Source: Rhodobiaceae bacterium (lineage in GTDB: Bacteria; Pseudomonadota; Alphaproteobacteria; Rhizobiales; Tepidamorphaceae). From it: a stretch of 64,000 nucleotides of DNA. The position numbers and the translations under genes are program-made. Under the pieces are notes generated by a model. That model saw only the letters and a program-made list of their open reading frames with translations. It was not told where the DNA came from and did not search any database. The stretch lies in the NCBI GenBank assembly GCA_020441995.1, contig JAGRLC010000006.1, positions 125,534-189,533 of the forward strand, written 5' to 3'. Positions 37,013-46,381 of this stretch are shown piece after piece; positions within the stretch are counted from its first letter, which is position 1, and each line of letters opens with the position of its first letter.

Positions 37013-37327
37013 TCACCTCTCCATCGCCATTTCCCTCAGCCACGCGGCGATCTCTTCGTGATGCTGATGCGGGCAGGCGCTGTGACGGTCGAGGAACAAC
37101 GCAAGCTCTGCCTCGCGCTGTAGCGCCAGCTCTTCGCTGACCCCTGCGAAATATTCATCCGACAGTACCTCGGCCTTGTGGCACCTGCCGCAATAAGACG
37201 CGAAAGCCTCCGGCGCGGGGCCTGCGACCACGGGCGCGCATTCGATCTGTTCGGCTGCCATGGTCTGGTTCGTTCCGGAAAGCATCATGGCGGCGATGAG
37301 GATTGCCGCTACCTTGAACGTGCGCAT
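37013..37327 (-). CDS. Small exported c-type cytochrome-like protein
   Basis: The 104-residue product has a Sec signal peptide (residues 1-24, ending TMAA) and one heme c attachment motif, Cys46-Gly-Arg-Cys49-His50 (SYCGRCHKAEVLS). A C-terminal Cys and His cluster (RHSACPHQHHEE) follows, and Met residues near the C-terminus could provide the distal ligand, though the domain is short for a normal class I cytochrome c. A periplasmic electron carrier or heme protein is inferred. AAGGA lies about 9 bases before the ATG. An in-frame start at 37399 would bury the signal peptide. Confidence 0.7.
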   Translation of the reverse strand: MRTFKVAAILIAAMMLSGTNQTMAAEQIECAPVVAGPAPEAFASYCGRCHKAEVLSDEYFAGVSEELALQREAELALFLDRHSACPHQHHEEIAAWLREMAMER

Positions 37328-37463
37328 CGCGATTGATCCTTCTGTCAAACGGTTCTGCGTCCGTAACGGCCCCCAACGGTGCGGGCGCATGCGCAACATC
37401 GCGCCGCCGCATTTAGAAGTGTTTGGGAAAGATCAAACGTGTGTAACGCTGCGAGCGCTGCCG

Positions 37464-37503
37464 CACAAAAGAAATGGCGCGCAGGCGTGAATCCCGCGCG
37501 CCA
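37464..37503 (-). terminator. Rho-independent terminator of the chemoreceptor gene
   Basis: Read on the minus strand, TGGCGCGC and GCGCGCCA (37475-37482 and 37496-37503) pair over 8 bp around a 13-base loop, then TTTCTTTTGTG follows. It starts 30 bp after the stop of the methyl-accepting chemotaxis gene. Confidence 0.75.
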
Positions 37504-37533
37504 CTGTATTCCGGTAACTGGCGTTGCTTGCGG

Positions 37534-39228
37534 TCAGGCCGCGTTGAGACGTGCCATGAAATCCGCCATCGACTTGCGCAGGTCGGCGGTTGATGCCGTG
37601 ATATTGGCCGAGGATTGGCGCACCTGCTCGGTGGTTTCGTTCACCGTGCCAACGGCATCGCTCATGCTCGACATGTTGCGGGAAACCTGGTCGGTCTGCG
37701 CGGATGTCGCCTGCGCGTTGGTGGCGATTTCCTGTGTTGCGGAGCCTTGTTGATCGACCGCTGATGAAATCGAAGATGTGTTCGTTTCAATCTCCGACAT
37801 CGTGCCGGTGATTTCCCGAATCGCATGCACGGCATCCTTGGTTGATTCCTGGATCGCCGCGATATGCCCGCCGATTTCGTCAGTCGCCTTGGCTGTCTGG
37901 GTTGCCAGTTCCTTGACCTCTGAGGCAACGACGGCAAAACCCCGGCCCATCTCGCCGGCGCGCGCCGCCTCGATGGTCGCGTTGAGTGCAAGCAGGTTGG
38001 TCTGCTCGGCGATTTCCTGAATCAGCGTAACCACCTGACCGATTTTCTCCACGGCCTCGGCCAGGTTCGATATCTTTTCACTGGTCGCGCTGGCACGCGA
38101 TGCCGCAGTATCGACGACCTGCGCCGTGGTAGATACCTGGCGGCTGATTTCCCCGATGGAGGCGGAGAGTTCCTCTGCAGCCGCGGCTACGGTGCCGACA
38201 TTCGCCGATGCGCCGCCCGCAGCTTCCGTTGTTGCGCCGACCATGTCGGATGAATTCCGGACAGCTTCTGACATGACGCGGATGGCAGACTGAAGCCCGC
38301 CGGAGGCGTCTTCCAATGAGCGGAAACACGTTTCCGTGCTCGCCTGGAATTCCATGGCGAGTTCGCCAAGAAGGCGCTTGCGTTCCGCCGCTTGTTGCTG
38401 GTCCTGCGCCGCCACCTGTTTCTGCAGCGACTGTTGCTCGATCAGGGATGCTCGGAAACTCTCCAGCGACCCCTTCAATTCTCCAAGTTCGTCCTTGGAC
38501 GACCATTTGGGCAGCTCCGTCGCGGTGTTCCCGGCCGCAAGTTCCCTAGCGGCAACGGACAACTGTATGGTGCGGCCCGCAAGGCTTTTGCTCAGGAACA
38601 GCCCGGCTGCAATGGCGGCGCCCAGCATGACCAGGGTGCTGACTATTTGCGCCGTGTCCGCAAATTTACGGCTGGCATGCAGGTTGATGAGCGCAAGATC
38701 CATGTCATCGTGGATCAGTTCCTCGGCCTCGTCGGCAAGGGCAATGAAGCTTTCGAACGTCTGGTCGAATGCCTCGTCGTCGGCGGAGCCGGCACCGGCA
38801 TTGTCGGCGCGGCGCGCATACCGTCTTTTGGCCGCCTCGATGAAAGCGTCCACGGAGACCTGAACTTCCGCGATTTTTTCGCGGACCAGGGGATCTTCGC
38901 TCGGATAGAATGTGCCTTCGTCGTTGGAGCCGCCATTGAGAATGGCGTTCACATAGAATCGGGTTTCATCAAGCAATTTCCAGACTTCGTCGATGCTTTC
39001 GCCGTCGTCTCCGGACATGATCTCCTCGAACAGGAGATGGGCGTGCGTCGCGGAGAGCTTGATTTCCATGGCGGCATCGCCCAGCGGCGCGAGTTTCTCA
39101 CCGGCCTCAATGCCGTTGTCGCCAATTTGCTTGGAGATATAGTGGTTTACTTGCCCTGATATAATGGAAATCGCGACCATAAGGCCAAAAGCCAAGAACA
39201 ATTTCTTGGAAATACCAATTTTTGCCAT
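37534..39228 (-). CDS. Methyl-accepting chemotaxis protein, membrane-bound
   Basis: A 564-residue chemoreceptor. TM1 is at residues ~8-28 ([18 protein letters not shown]); a helical periplasmic sensing domain follows (~29-180, four-helix-bundle type); TM2 ([18 protein letters not shown]) leads into a HAMP domain ([16 protein letters not shown]) and the cytoplasmic coiled-coil signalling domain with the CheA/CheW tip [19 protein letters not shown]. No CheR-binding pentapeptide is at the C-terminus. Met at 39228 was chosen because it precedes TM1 directly and lies next to GGGG; the upstream start at 39276 lacks an RBS. The ligand is unknown. It is a stand-alone gene with its own terminator. Confidence 0.93.
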   Translation of the reverse strand: MAKIGISKKLFLAFGLMVAISIISGQVNHYISKQIGDNGIEAGEKLAPLGDAAMEIKLSATHAHLLFEEIMSGDDGESIDEVWKLLDETRFYVNAILNGGSNDEGTFYPSEDPLVREKIAEVQVSVDAFIEAAKRRYARRADNAGAGSADDEAFDQTFESFIALADEAEELIHDDMDLALINLHASRKFADTAQIVSTLVMLGAAIAAGLFLSKSLAGRTIQLSVAARELAAGNTATELPKWSSKDELGELKGSLESFRASLIEQQSLQKQVAAQDQQQAAERKRLLGELAMEFQASTETCFRSLEDASGGLQSAIRVMSEAVRNSSDMVGATTEAAGGASANVGTVAAAAEELSASIGEISRQVSTTAQVVDTAASRASATSEKISNLAEAVEKIGQVVTLIQEIAEQTNLLALNATIEAARAGEMGRGFAVVASEVKELATQTAKATDEIGGHIAAIQESTKDAVHAIREITGTMSEIETNTSSISSAVDQQGSATQEIATNAQATSAQTDQVSRNMSSMSDAVGTVNETTEQVRQSSANITASTADLRKSMADFMARLNAA

Positions 39229-39853
39229 TTTAAGCCCCGGGTGCAAAGCGAATGATGACGTAGTTTCGAGGCTCATGAATAAAAACTGGTTAATTACAAT
39301 TCACGATTTATTCCTTGATGCCATGTCGGGCTTTCATGAATTCCAGCCGACACCCGTATGTGTGGTAATAAAGCCGTCTCGATACGGTCTTTTCACATCC
39401 GCCAGTTCGACATAAACCGTCTTGAGCCCACAACAATTCTCGATGATATGGCGGCCGTTCTCGTGAGCGGTGCCGGAGCAAAGGCTGGCGGCGAGGCGCT
39501 GGGCACGCGATATTGCTGACGGGATGAGAGAACGGGCAGGCAGCAAGCCCGGTCCGCTCCTTGTTCAGTCTTGCAACCTATGCGTTAAAGGGCTTGCGGA
39601 AGCGCCAAATCTCTGGTCTGAAACTCCGCCAGATTAACGTTAAGGCAATTCGCTGAATACGCCGCGAGTCTCAACCTGAGCCGGGAAGATGTCCTGTGTC
39701 GGCAGGCGGACTCAAGCGGGGTTTCCGAGTTTAATAAAGTGCGGTCCTGAAAGCAGATCCATACACACCCGAGGCGGGTCATGTTCTCACCGTCCATTTT
39801 GCGCCGTTTGTGAGTATGTGTTTGTACGAGTTCAGGCGGTAAAAGGTGTTCTG
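39229..39853. other. Intergenic region holding the betB remnant and a promoter
   Basis: About 625 bases between the chemoreceptor and the EEISWGQ membrane protein. Apart from the betB-derived block (39382-39513) I see no coding content. Local composition is more AT-rich than average, in particular next to the chemoreceptor start. The promoters of both neighbouring, divergent genes must lie here. Confidence 0.5.
39382..39513 (-). pseudogene. Decayed duplicate of the betB 3' end
   Basis: The minus-strand translation ISRAQRLAASLCSGT ... [20 protein letters not shown] matches the C-terminus of BetB encoded 1.3 kb away ([15 protein letters not shown] ... [20 protein letters not shown]). In the last 27 residues 18 are identical. 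About 25 residues present in BetB between these blocks (the [14 protein letters not shown] region) are deleted, and no upstream part of an aldehyde dehydrogenase remains. It is in the same orientation as betB, so the two copies are direct repeats flanking the membrane-protein gene at 39854-40570. Confidence 0.8.
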
Positions 39854-40570
39854 ATGAGTCCACGTGGCTTTGTTGCGCGCGGTATAAACGAGTCCTGTAT
39901 TTCCTTGTTTATTTTGCTCGTCATATCGATGGTTGCCGTCGGTATTGCGTTTTACGTGGACCGGCCGCTGTCGGTATATATTTTACAGGAAAATGGTCCC
40001 CTGGAGGTCATTGGTTTCGCGTCCTGCGTGGTCTCCGCGGGTCTATTCGCGTGGGTTGCCAGATATTACGCGCGAAAGTCGGAGTGGGTATCCGTCGCAT
40101 GGTTTGCCGCAATGAGCGTTGCGCTGTTTCTGTGCGCGATGGAGGAGATCAGTTGGGGGCAGCAAATTTTCAAATGGGCGACCCCTGATTATTTTGCCGG
40201 AAACATGCAGGGCGAGACGAATATTCATAACATGCCCATGGTCCATGGCCGCCTTCAGGAAGCGTGTATTGAGTTAGTGTTTGTATATTTTGTAATCGTT
40301 CCCGTTTTGGGGCGCTTTTCCAATACGGTTATGCGGCTTATTGAAAAGGTAAAGCTGCCTCTGCCGCCTTTTTCCGTTTCAGCCCTTGTCGGGGCTTGCT
40401 TCGTTCTCGCCAATGGGCCCTTCGCGTTCAGCTATTATTTTTCGCAAGGGACGCCCATCAACTACGGTGAAATGCAGGAAGCGTTCTATCAGCTCTGTTT
40501 TGTATTGTTTTCGTACAACGAGCGGGCATGGGCGAATGCGGCCAGCACGTCAGCTGTTCAGCTTAAATAA
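39854..40570 (+). CDS. Integral membrane protein with EEISWGQ / QGExNxHN motifs, unknown function
   Basis: The 238-residue protein has about six transmembrane helices and no assigned domain that I know. Several polar residues sit at membrane edges in a pattern seen in scattered hypothetical proteins of other bacteria: E46-N-G-P-L-E51 before helix 2, AMEEISWGQ (E97, E98, W101, Q103), NMQGETNIHN (N117, E121, H125) and NYGEMQEAFYQL near the C-terminus. Buried acids plus a His suggest a membrane-embedded metal-dependent enzyme, but that is inference. AAAGG lies eight bases before the ATG at 39854. Base composition is more AT-rich than its neighbours. It lies between betB and a betB remnant. Confidence 0.7.
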   Translation: MSPRGFVARGINESCISLFILLVISMVAVGIAFYVDRPLSVYILQENGPLEVIGFASCVVSAGLFAWVARYYARKSEWVSVAWFAAMSVALFLCAMEEISWGQQIFKWATPDYFAGNMQGETNIHNMPMVHGRLQEACIELVFVYFVIVPVLGRFSNTVMRLIEKVKLPLPPFSVSALVGACFVLANGPFAFSYYFSQGTPINYGEMQEAFYQLCFVLFSYNERAWANAASTSAVQLK

Positions 40571-40656
40571 TCGCGCCGGTATCACCCGGTTTCAAAATCG
40601 CTTGGCGCCCCGGTCAAGAGGCGCCGTGGTCATAAGGTTCGTTGTGCGCGTAGACG

Positions 40657-42132
40657 CTAATACGGGCTGTCGACATCCCCCAGCTCAACATAAACCGTCT
40701 TGAGTTCGGAATAATGCTCGATGGCCGCGCGGCCGTTCTCGCGGCCTATGCCGGAGCGTTTCGTGCCACCAAAGGGCGCTTCCACCGGCGTCAGATTGTA
40801 GGTGTTGATCCAGCAGGTGCCGGCGCGCAGGTTTGCCGCGACCCGGTGGGCGCGGGAGATGTCGCGGGTAAAGACACCGGCGGCAAGACCGAATTCCGTG
40901 CCGTTGGCGCGCGCGACGACTTCGTCCTCGTCGTTGAAGCTGAGCACGCTCATCACGGGGCCGAAGATTTCCTCGCGCGCGATGGTCATCTCGTCGGTCA
41001 CGTCGGCGAAGACGGTCGGCTGCACGAACAGCCCGTCGGGCAGGGCGTCGACCCTGGCCGTCCCGCCGCCGGTAACGAGGCGGGCGCCTTCCGCCTTGCC
41101 GATCGCCATGTAGTCGAGCACCCGCTCGTACTGCGCCTTGGTGATGATGGGCCCGAGCTGCGTTGCCTCGTCCATCGGGTCGCCGAGCACGATTTTTGCG
41201 GTGCGTTCGGCCAGCGCCCGCAGGAAAGCCTCCATGATCGGGCGGTGCACGAAGACGCGGGTGCCGTTGGAGCAGATCTGGCCGCTCGAATAAAAATTGC
41301 CAAGCATGGCGCCGGACACAGCATTGGCGATGTCGGCATCGGAGAAGACGATCAGCGGCGACTTGCCGCCAAGTTCCAGTGTCACGTTCTTCAGCGTGTC
41401 GGAGGCGGCCCGCATGACCCGCATGCCGGTCGGCACCGAGCCGGTCACGGAGACCTTGGCGATGCCGGGATCGGATGACAGTGCCGCGCCGACGGGGCCT
41501 GCGCCCTGCACGACGTTGAAGAGTCCGGCGGGCAATCCGGCTTCGGTGAGGATTTCCGCGAGCTTCAGCGCGGTCAGCGGTGTCGTTTCCGACGGTTTGA
41601 AGATGAAGGCGTTGCCGCAGGCAAGCGCCGGAGCCGCCTTCCACGATGCGATCTGGATGGGATAGTTCCACGCGCCGATACCCGCGCAGACGCCTAAAGG
41701 CTCGCGGCGGGTATAGACGAATGAGCCGTTCGCGGGTGCGCCCAGATCGATGTGCTGGCCCTGCAGGTCTGCCGCCAGCGCGCCGAAATATTCGATGCAG
41801 TCCGCGCCCGATGCCGCATCGGCAACCAGCGTTTCCTGAAGCGGCTTGCCGGTATCCAGTGTTTCGAGTTCGGACAGCTCGCGGTTTCTTTCGCGCATGA
41901 TTTTGGCCGCGCGCCGCAGGATGCGTCCGCGCTCTGCGCCCGGCGTCCGTGCCCACTGTGCTTGCGCGATTGTCGCGGTCTCTATCGCCTGCGCGATGAT
42001 CTTCGGCGTTGCGGCATGGAGCTTTGCGATGGTTTCGCCGGTCGCTGGATAAATGCTGGCGAAGGCGTCGCCGCTTTCATCCTCGACATAGGCGCCGCCG
42101 ACATAGTGCGAGGCGGGGGGCTGTGCGCGCAT
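40657..42132 (-). CDS. betB: Betaine aldehyde dehydrogenase
   Basis: BetB oxidises betaine aldehyde to the osmoprotectant glycine betaine with NAD+. The 491-residue protein has [19 protein letters not shown], the NAD-binding [12 protein letters not shown], the general base Glu in [16 protein letters not shown], and the catalytic Cys in [14 protein letters not shown]; it ends [16 protein letters not shown]. Length and the YVEL ending are typical. ATG at 42132 is preferred; the upstream frame to 42366 reads through the betA end. It is third in betI-betA-betB, 38 bp after betA. Confidence 0.95.
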   Translation of the reverse strand: MRAQPPASHYVGGAYVEDESGDAFASIYPATGETIAKLHAATPKIIAQAIETATIAQAQWARTPGAERGRILRRAAKIMRERNRELSELETLDTGKPLQETLVADAASGADCIEYFGALAADLQGQHIDLGAPANGSFVYTRREPLGVCAGIGAWNYPIQIASWKAAPALACGNAFIFKPSETTPLTALKLAEILTEAGLPAGLFNVVQGAGPVGAALSSDPGIAKVSVTGSVPTGMRVMRAASDTLKNVTLELGGKSPLIVFSDADIANAVSGAMLGNFYSSGQICSNGTRVFVHRPIMEAFLRALAERTAKIVLGDPMDEATQLGPIITKAQYERVLDYMAIGKAEGARLVTGGGTARVDALPDGLFVQPTVFADVTDEMTIAREEIFGPVMSVLSFNDEDEVVARANGTEFGLAAGVFTRDISRAHRVAANLRAGTCWINTYNLTPVEAPFGGTKRSGIGRENGRAAIEHYSELKTVYVELGDVDSPY

Positions 42133-42170
42133 TATTTCACCGGAAAGTTGGAGCCAAAAAAGGTGGAGCG

Positions 42171-43841
42171 TTAGCGCTGGCTGGTGCGCCAGGCCGGGTT
42201 GATCCAGGGTTCGGCATTGTCGGCGGGAAGGGGCGTTTTGCCAAGGATATGGTCGGACGCTTTTTCCCCGGCCATGATCGAGGGGCCGTTCAGATTGCCG
42301 TTGGTGATGCGCGGGAAGATCGAGCTGTCCGCCAGACGAAGCCCTTCGACGCCGATGACGCGGCATTCCGGATCGACCACGGCGTGTTGGTCGTCGGCGC
42401 GGCCCATGCGGCAGGTTCCGCAGGGGTGGTAGGCGCTCTCGGCATGTTCGCGGATGTGGGCGTCGAGCGCCTCGTCGCTGGTCACGTCACCGCCCGGCGT
42501 GATCTCGCGCCCCGCATAGGGCTTGAAAGCGTCCTGATCGAAAATCTCCCGCGTCAGCCGGATGCAGGTGCGGAAGTCTTCCCAATCGTCGGGATGGCTC
42601 ATGTAGTTGAACCGGATCACGGGGGCGTCCATCGGATCCGCGGACTTGAGCGTGACATTGCCGCGCGACTTCGAACGCATCGGCCCGACATGCACCTGGA
42701 AGCCGTGCGCCTTGGCCGGCGCCTTGCCGTCGTAGCGGATGGCGACGGGCAGGAAGTGATACTGGATATCGGGATATTCGACGCCGGCCTTCGAGCGGAT
42801 GAAGCCTGCCGCCTCGAAGTGGTTCGTGGTGCCGTGGCCCTGTTTCAGGAACAGCCACTGCGCGCCGATGAACATCTTCGAGATCCAGTTGAGGTGCTTG
42901 TACAGCGTGATCGGCTGCAAACACTCTTTCTGCAGATAAAGCTCCAGATGGTCCATCAGGTTCTCGCCGACGCCGGGCCGGTCCGCGACGACCTCGATGC
43001 CGTGGCTTTTGAGTTCTTCGGCAGGACCGATGCCGGAACGCTTCAGCAGGGCAGGGGAATTGATGGCGGATGCCGCAATGATCACTTCCCTGCGGGCGCG
43101 GATGACCTCGACATTGCCGCCGCGCGAAACCTCGACGCCGGTGGCGCGCCCGTTCTCGATGACGATTTTGCGCGCCAGGCAGCGCAGCAACTCGCAGTTC
43201 GCGCGCTTCAGGGCAGGCTTCAGATAGGCATTGGCCGCTGACCAGCGCACACCGTTCTTCACCGTCATTTCCATCGGCGCGAAGCCTTCCTGCTGCTCGC
43301 CGTTATAGTCGGCGGACACAGGATAGCCGGCCTGCCGGCCCGCCTCGATGAAGGCTTTGAACAGCGGGCTCCACATGCGCCCGCGCGTGACATTAAGCGG
43401 TCCCTTGTTGCCGCGCCAAGACGGATCGCCGCCATGGCCGCCGTCGGACCAGTTTTCCATGCGCTTGAAATAGGGGAGCACGTCGGCATAGCCCCAGCCG
43501 TCCGCGCCTTCGTCGCGCCAGTGGTCGAAATCGCGCGCATGCCCACGCACATAGACCATGCCGTTGATGGAGGACGAGCCGCCGATCACCTTGCCGCGCG
43601 GGGTAACGAGCTGGCGCCCGCCAAGGCCCGGCTCCGGCTCGCTTTTGTAGCCCCAGTCGTAGAGACCCATGTTCATCGGATAGGACAGCGCCGCCGGCAT
43701 CTGGATGAAGGGCCCGGCGTCCGTGCCGCCATGCTCCAGCACAAGCACCGAGTGCTTGCCGTCTTCGCTGAGGCGGTAGGCCATGGCGCAACCGGCGCTG
43801 CCTGCGCCGATGATGACGAAATCGGCTTCACGCATGCTCAT
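42171..43841 (-). CDS. betA: Choline dehydrogenase
   Basis: BetA is the membrane-associated FAD enzyme of the GMC family that oxidises choline to betaine aldehyde. The 556-residue protein has the FAD motif [19 protein letters not shown] at the N-terminus, the GMC signatures [24 protein letters not shown] ([19 protein letters not shown]) and the catalytic His region [14 protein letters not shown]. Its ATG directly adjoins the betI stop (no bases between). It precedes betB. Regulation is expected through BetI and the operator upstream. Confidence 0.95.
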   Translation of the reverse strand: MSMREADFVIIGAGSAGCAMAYRLSEDGKHSVLVLEHGGTDAGPFIQMPAALSYPMNMGLYDWGYKSEPEPGLGGRQLVTPRGKVIGGSSSINGMVYVRGHARDFDHWRDEGADGWGYADVLPYFKRMENWSDGGHGGDPSWRGNKGPLNVTRGRMWSPLFKAFIEAGRQAGYPVSADYNGEQQEGFAPMEMTVKNGVRWSAANAYLKPALKRANCELLRCLARKIVIENGRATGVEVSRGGNVEVIRARREVIIAASAINSPALLKRSGIGPAEELKSHGIEVVADRPGVGENLMDHLELYLQKECLQPITLYKHLNWISKMFIGAQWLFLKQGHGTTNHFEAAGFIRSKAGVEYPDIQYHFLPVAIRYDGKAPAKAHGFQVHVGPMRSKSRGNVTLKSADPMDAPVIRFNYMSHPDDWEDFRTCIRLTREIFDQDAFKPYAGREITPGGDVTSDEALDAHIREHAESAYHPCGTCRMGRADDQHAVVDPECRVIGVEGLRLADSSIFPRITNGNLNGPSIMAGEKASDHILGKTPLPADNAEPWINPAWRTSQR

Positions 43842-44426
43842 CTACCCGGCGTTACTGAGTTGTGTGTCGATGTAATCCTCGACCAGCGAAATCGCCTCGC
43901 GTGCGTCGCCGGGAAACCCTTCCAGCGCACAGCGGATATAGAGGCCATCGATCAAGGCGGCGGCGCCTGAAGCGATGCGCGCGGCATGCGCATCACCGGT
44001 CAGGCGTTTCAGGTCGTGGATCAGGTTGCTGGAAAGCCGGCGCGCATAGACCCGCAACAGCCGTCGCGCGTTCGGCGATTCCTGTGCCAGCACGTAGAAG
44101 GCAAGCCAGGCGGCGATCGTCGCCCTGTCGAACTGTTCGGTGCCGAAATTCGCTCGTAATATCGCCGATATGCGGCCGCGCGGCGTTTCCGCCGCCGCCA
44201 GCTCACGCAGAACCACGACAAGAAGCTCGTCCAGCAGATGCCGCATGGTCGCGATGATCAGCGCTTCCTTGTTGCCGAAATAGTGATGCGCGAGCGCCGA
44301 CGACACGCCGGCCCGGCGCGCGATCTGGCTTACCGTAACATCCAGCGATCCGCGTTCGCCGATGGCCGCGATGGCCGCATCGATCAACGCTCTGCGGCGG
44401 ATGGGTTCCATGCCGATCTTGGGCAT
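43842..44426 (-). CDS. betI: Choline-responsive TetR-family repressor BetI
   Basis: The 194-residue repressor has a TetR helix-turn-helix at the N-terminus ([40 protein letters not shown]) starting [11 protein letters not shown], which is characteristic of BetI. Its ligand domain includes [19 protein letters not shown], also conserved in BetI. It should repress the bet genes, and possibly the divergent cho genes, until choline is present. It is the first gene of betI-betA-betB. ATG at 44426 matches the family; the upstream ATG at 44447 adds seven residues. Confidence 0.95.
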   Translation of the reverse strand: MPKIGMEPIRRRALIDAAIAAIGERGSLDVTVSQIARRAGVSSALAHHYFGNKEALIIATMRHLLDELLVVVLRELAAAETPRGRISAILRANFGTEQFDRATIAAWLAFYVLAQESPNARRLLRVYARRLSSNLIHDLKRLTGDAHAARIASGAAALIDGLYIRCALEGFPGDAREAISLVEDYIDTQLSNAG

Positions 44427-44471
44427 GCTGGCCTCGCGATTGAACAAGGGATTTGAGTCAAAAGCGTATTT

Positions 44472-44491
44472 TTGATTGATCCATCAATCAA
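44472..44491. promoter_or_regulatory. Probable BetI operator
   Basis: TTGATTGAT and ATCAATCAA are perfect 9-bp arms around CC, 46 bp upstream of the betI start and 133 bp upstream of choX. Its form matches the TTGATTGA-type half sites described for BetI operators. The position in the shared betI-choX gap would allow control of both units. Confidence 0.82.
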
Positions 44492-44585
44492 TAAAAATCT
44501 TGCAAGGCTCACCCTTTGATGCTTGGTTTTGTATCAACCGGCGAAACAAGCTGGATAAATGGGGACACGATTTTTAGTCAGGGAA

Positions 44586-44605
44586 TTGGCCGCGCTTTAG
44601 CGGCC
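44586..44605 (+). promoter_or_regulatory. Hairpin in the choX leader
   Basis: TGGCCGC and GCGGCCA form a perfect 7-bp stem around a 6-base loop, ending four bases before the choX ribosome binding site GGGAGAAG. It may affect mRNA stability or initiation; no T-run follows, so it is not a standard terminator. Confidence 0.4.
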
Positions 44606-44624
44606 AGCAAGGGAGAAGTTATCC

Positions 44625-45560
44625 ATGAAGACGTGCATCAGGTCGGCAGTCGCTGCTGCCGCGCTCATGTTTGCTGCCGCGCCCGCCATGGCGCAGTCCT
44701 GCGATACGGTTCGTTTCTCAGATGTCGGCTGGACGGATATCACCGCAACGACGGCCGCGACGACAACGGTTTTGCAGGCGCTTGGCTACGAGACCGACAT
44801 CAAGGTCCTGTCGGTGCCGGTGACCTATGCCTCGCTTGAGAAGAAGGACATCGACGTCTTTCTGGGCAATTGGATGCCGACCATGGAAGCCGACATCCGC
44901 CCCTATCTCGACAAGGGCACGGTCGAAAGTCTCGGCGTCAATCTGGAAGGCGCGAAATACACGCTTGCCGTTCCGAAATACGCCTATGACGCGGGCCTGA
45001 AGAGCTTCGCCGACATCGCCAAGTTCAAGGACCAGCTCGACGGCAAGATCTACGGCATCGAGCCGGGTAACGACGGCAACCGACTGATCCTCGACATGAT
45101 CGAGCAGGACGCCTTCGGTCTGAAGGGCTTCGAGGTGGTTGAATCCTCTGAGCAGGGCATGCTGGCGCAGGTCGCGCGCGCGGTGAAGAAGGAAGAGCCG
45201 ATTGTCTTCCTCGGCTGGGAACCGCACCCGATGAACGCCAACTTTGACATGGCCTATCTCTCCGGTGGCGATGATTTCTTCGGCCCCAACTACGGCGGCG
45301 CAACGGTCTACACCAATGTGCGCGCGGGCTACGCCGAGGAGTGCACGAACGTTGGCGCGCTGCTCAACAATCTCGTCTTCTCGCTGAAGATGGAAAACGA
45401 GATCATGGGCGCCATCCTCAACGATGGCGAGGAGCCCTCCGAAGCCGCCAAGGCCTGGCTGAAAGCCAATCCGGACGTTCTCGGCAAATGGCTTGAAGGC
45501 GTCACCACCAAGGACGGCGGCGATGCCATGGCGGCCGTGAAGTCGTCACTCGGCCTTTGA
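44625..45560 (+). CDS. choX: Choline ABC transporter substrate-binding protein
   Basis: The 311-residue periplasmic protein has a signal peptide cleaved after AMA (residue 23) and the OpuAC-type fold. The four aromatic residues of the S. meliloti ChoX choline box (W43, W90, Y119, W205) and the ligands D45 and N156 all recur here with one constant offset of seven: W36, W83, Y112, W198, D38 and N149. This is strong evidence for choline specificity. GGGAGAAG precedes the ATG. choW and choV follow after an opposing GST gene, and the betI operator lies upstream. Confidence 0.97.
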   Translation: MKTCIRSAVAAAALMFAAAPAMAQSCDTVRFSDVGWTDITATTAATTTVLQALGYETDIKVLSVPVTYASLEKKDIDVFLGNWMPTMEADIRPYLDKGTVESLGVNLEGAKYTLAVPKYAYDAGLKSFADIAKFKDQLDGKIYGIEPGNDGNRLILDMIEQDAFGLKGFEVVESSEQGMLAQVARAVKKEEPIVFLGWEPHPMNANFDMAYLSGGDDFFGPNYGGATVYTNVRAGYAEECTNVGALLNNLVFSLKMENEIMGAILNDGEEPSEAAKAWLKANPDVLGKWLEGVTTKDGGDAMAAVKSSLGL

Positions 45561-45568
45561 TACCGACA

Positions 45569-45600
45569 TGGCCGCCGCATGGGATCCCATGCGGTGGCCA
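45569..45600 (+). terminator. Rho-independent terminator after choX
   Basis: A 32-base near-perfect palindrome (TGGCCGCCGCATGG against CCATGCGGTGGCCA, one wobble, GATC centre), eight bases after the choX stop, is followed by TTTT (45601-45604). It also marks the end of the convergent GST gene at 45609. Confidence 0.88.
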
Positions 45601-45608
45601 TTTTGCGC

Positions 45609-46241
45609 TCACGATGGCTGCTGCATCTCGGCTGCAAGCTTGTCGTCGATCTCCCGGGCACGGATCGCCGCCGGGCGTTCGGCCAACTTCCCGAAATATT
45701 TTTCGAAGACCGGGCGCTTGTCGATCGTGCCAAACATCATGCCCCAGCCAAGATGGGCGCCGACATAGAGATCGGCGGCGGTGAAACCGTCAGTGGCGAT
45801 GTAGTCGCGATCCTCAAGGTGGTCTGCAAGTGTATCGAGGACGAGATCGAGGCTGCCGAAGCCGATCATGCCGCGCTTGTCGTCGGGGACGGTGATCCCC
45901 ATGGCTTTGGTTGTGACGGCCTGCTCGATGGGTCCTGCGGCGAAGAACAGCCAGCGATAATAGGCTGCGCGCTCCTTGCTGTCCGGGGCGGGGGCGAGGC
46001 CCGCTTGAGGAAACGCGTCGGCCAGATAGGCGCAGATCGCGGGGGTTTCGGTAATGATCGCGTCGCCGTGGGTAAGGGCTGGAACCTTGCCCATCGGATT
46101 GATGGCGAGGAAGTCTGCGTTCTTCCTGTGCGGGCCGAAAGAAATGATTTCGGTGCGATAGGGCTGGCCGGTTTCCTCGAGCATCCAGCGGGCGATGCGC
46201 CCGCGTGACATCGGGTTTGTATAGAGAACGAGATCGCTCAT
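45609..46241 (-). CDS. Glutathione S-transferase
   Basis: A 210-residue soluble enzyme with the N-terminal thioredoxin-like glutathione-binding domain (LVLYTNPMSRGRIARWMLEE, the conserved Pro in NPMGKVPALTHGD and the Glu-Thr of AIITETPAICAYLAD) and the all-helical C-terminal domain (TAADLYVGAHLGWGMMFG). MSRGR at the first helix suggests a Ser-type GST. Its role is probably detoxification or thiol transfer. It lies on the opposite strand inside the cho cluster, which separates choX from choWV. The ATG at 46241 has no strong RBS. Confidence 0.88.
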   Translation of the reverse strand: MSDLVLYTNPMSRGRIARWMLEETGQPYRTEIISFGPHRKNADFLAINPMGKVPALTHGDAIITETPAICAYLADAFPQAGLAPAPDSKERAAYYRWLFFAAGPIEQAVTTKAMGITVPDDKRGMIGFGSLDLVLDTLADHLEDRDYIATDGFTAADLYVGAHLGWGMMFGTIDKRPVFEKYFGKLAERPAAIRAREIDDKLAAEMQQPS

Positions 46242-46381
46242 CGGGCATCTCCGGTAAAAGGTTCGGATCGCAAAAGCCTTAGAAGAAACTTGAGCGATCC
46301 CGCCGAAATGACATGATGCAGGTCTGAACCACAACAAGCACGAATGTGCGGCGGTTCAAAGGGGCTGAAAAGGGGAACCGT

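Noticed and set aside
40600..40635. GGCGCC repeats after the EEISWGQ gene as a terminator
   Set aside because: Only a 6-bp match with a 10-base loop and no T-run; too weak to call.
42133..42366. Upstream extension of betB
   Set aside because: It would overlap the betA 3' end and has no match to BetB; the internal ATG fits family length.
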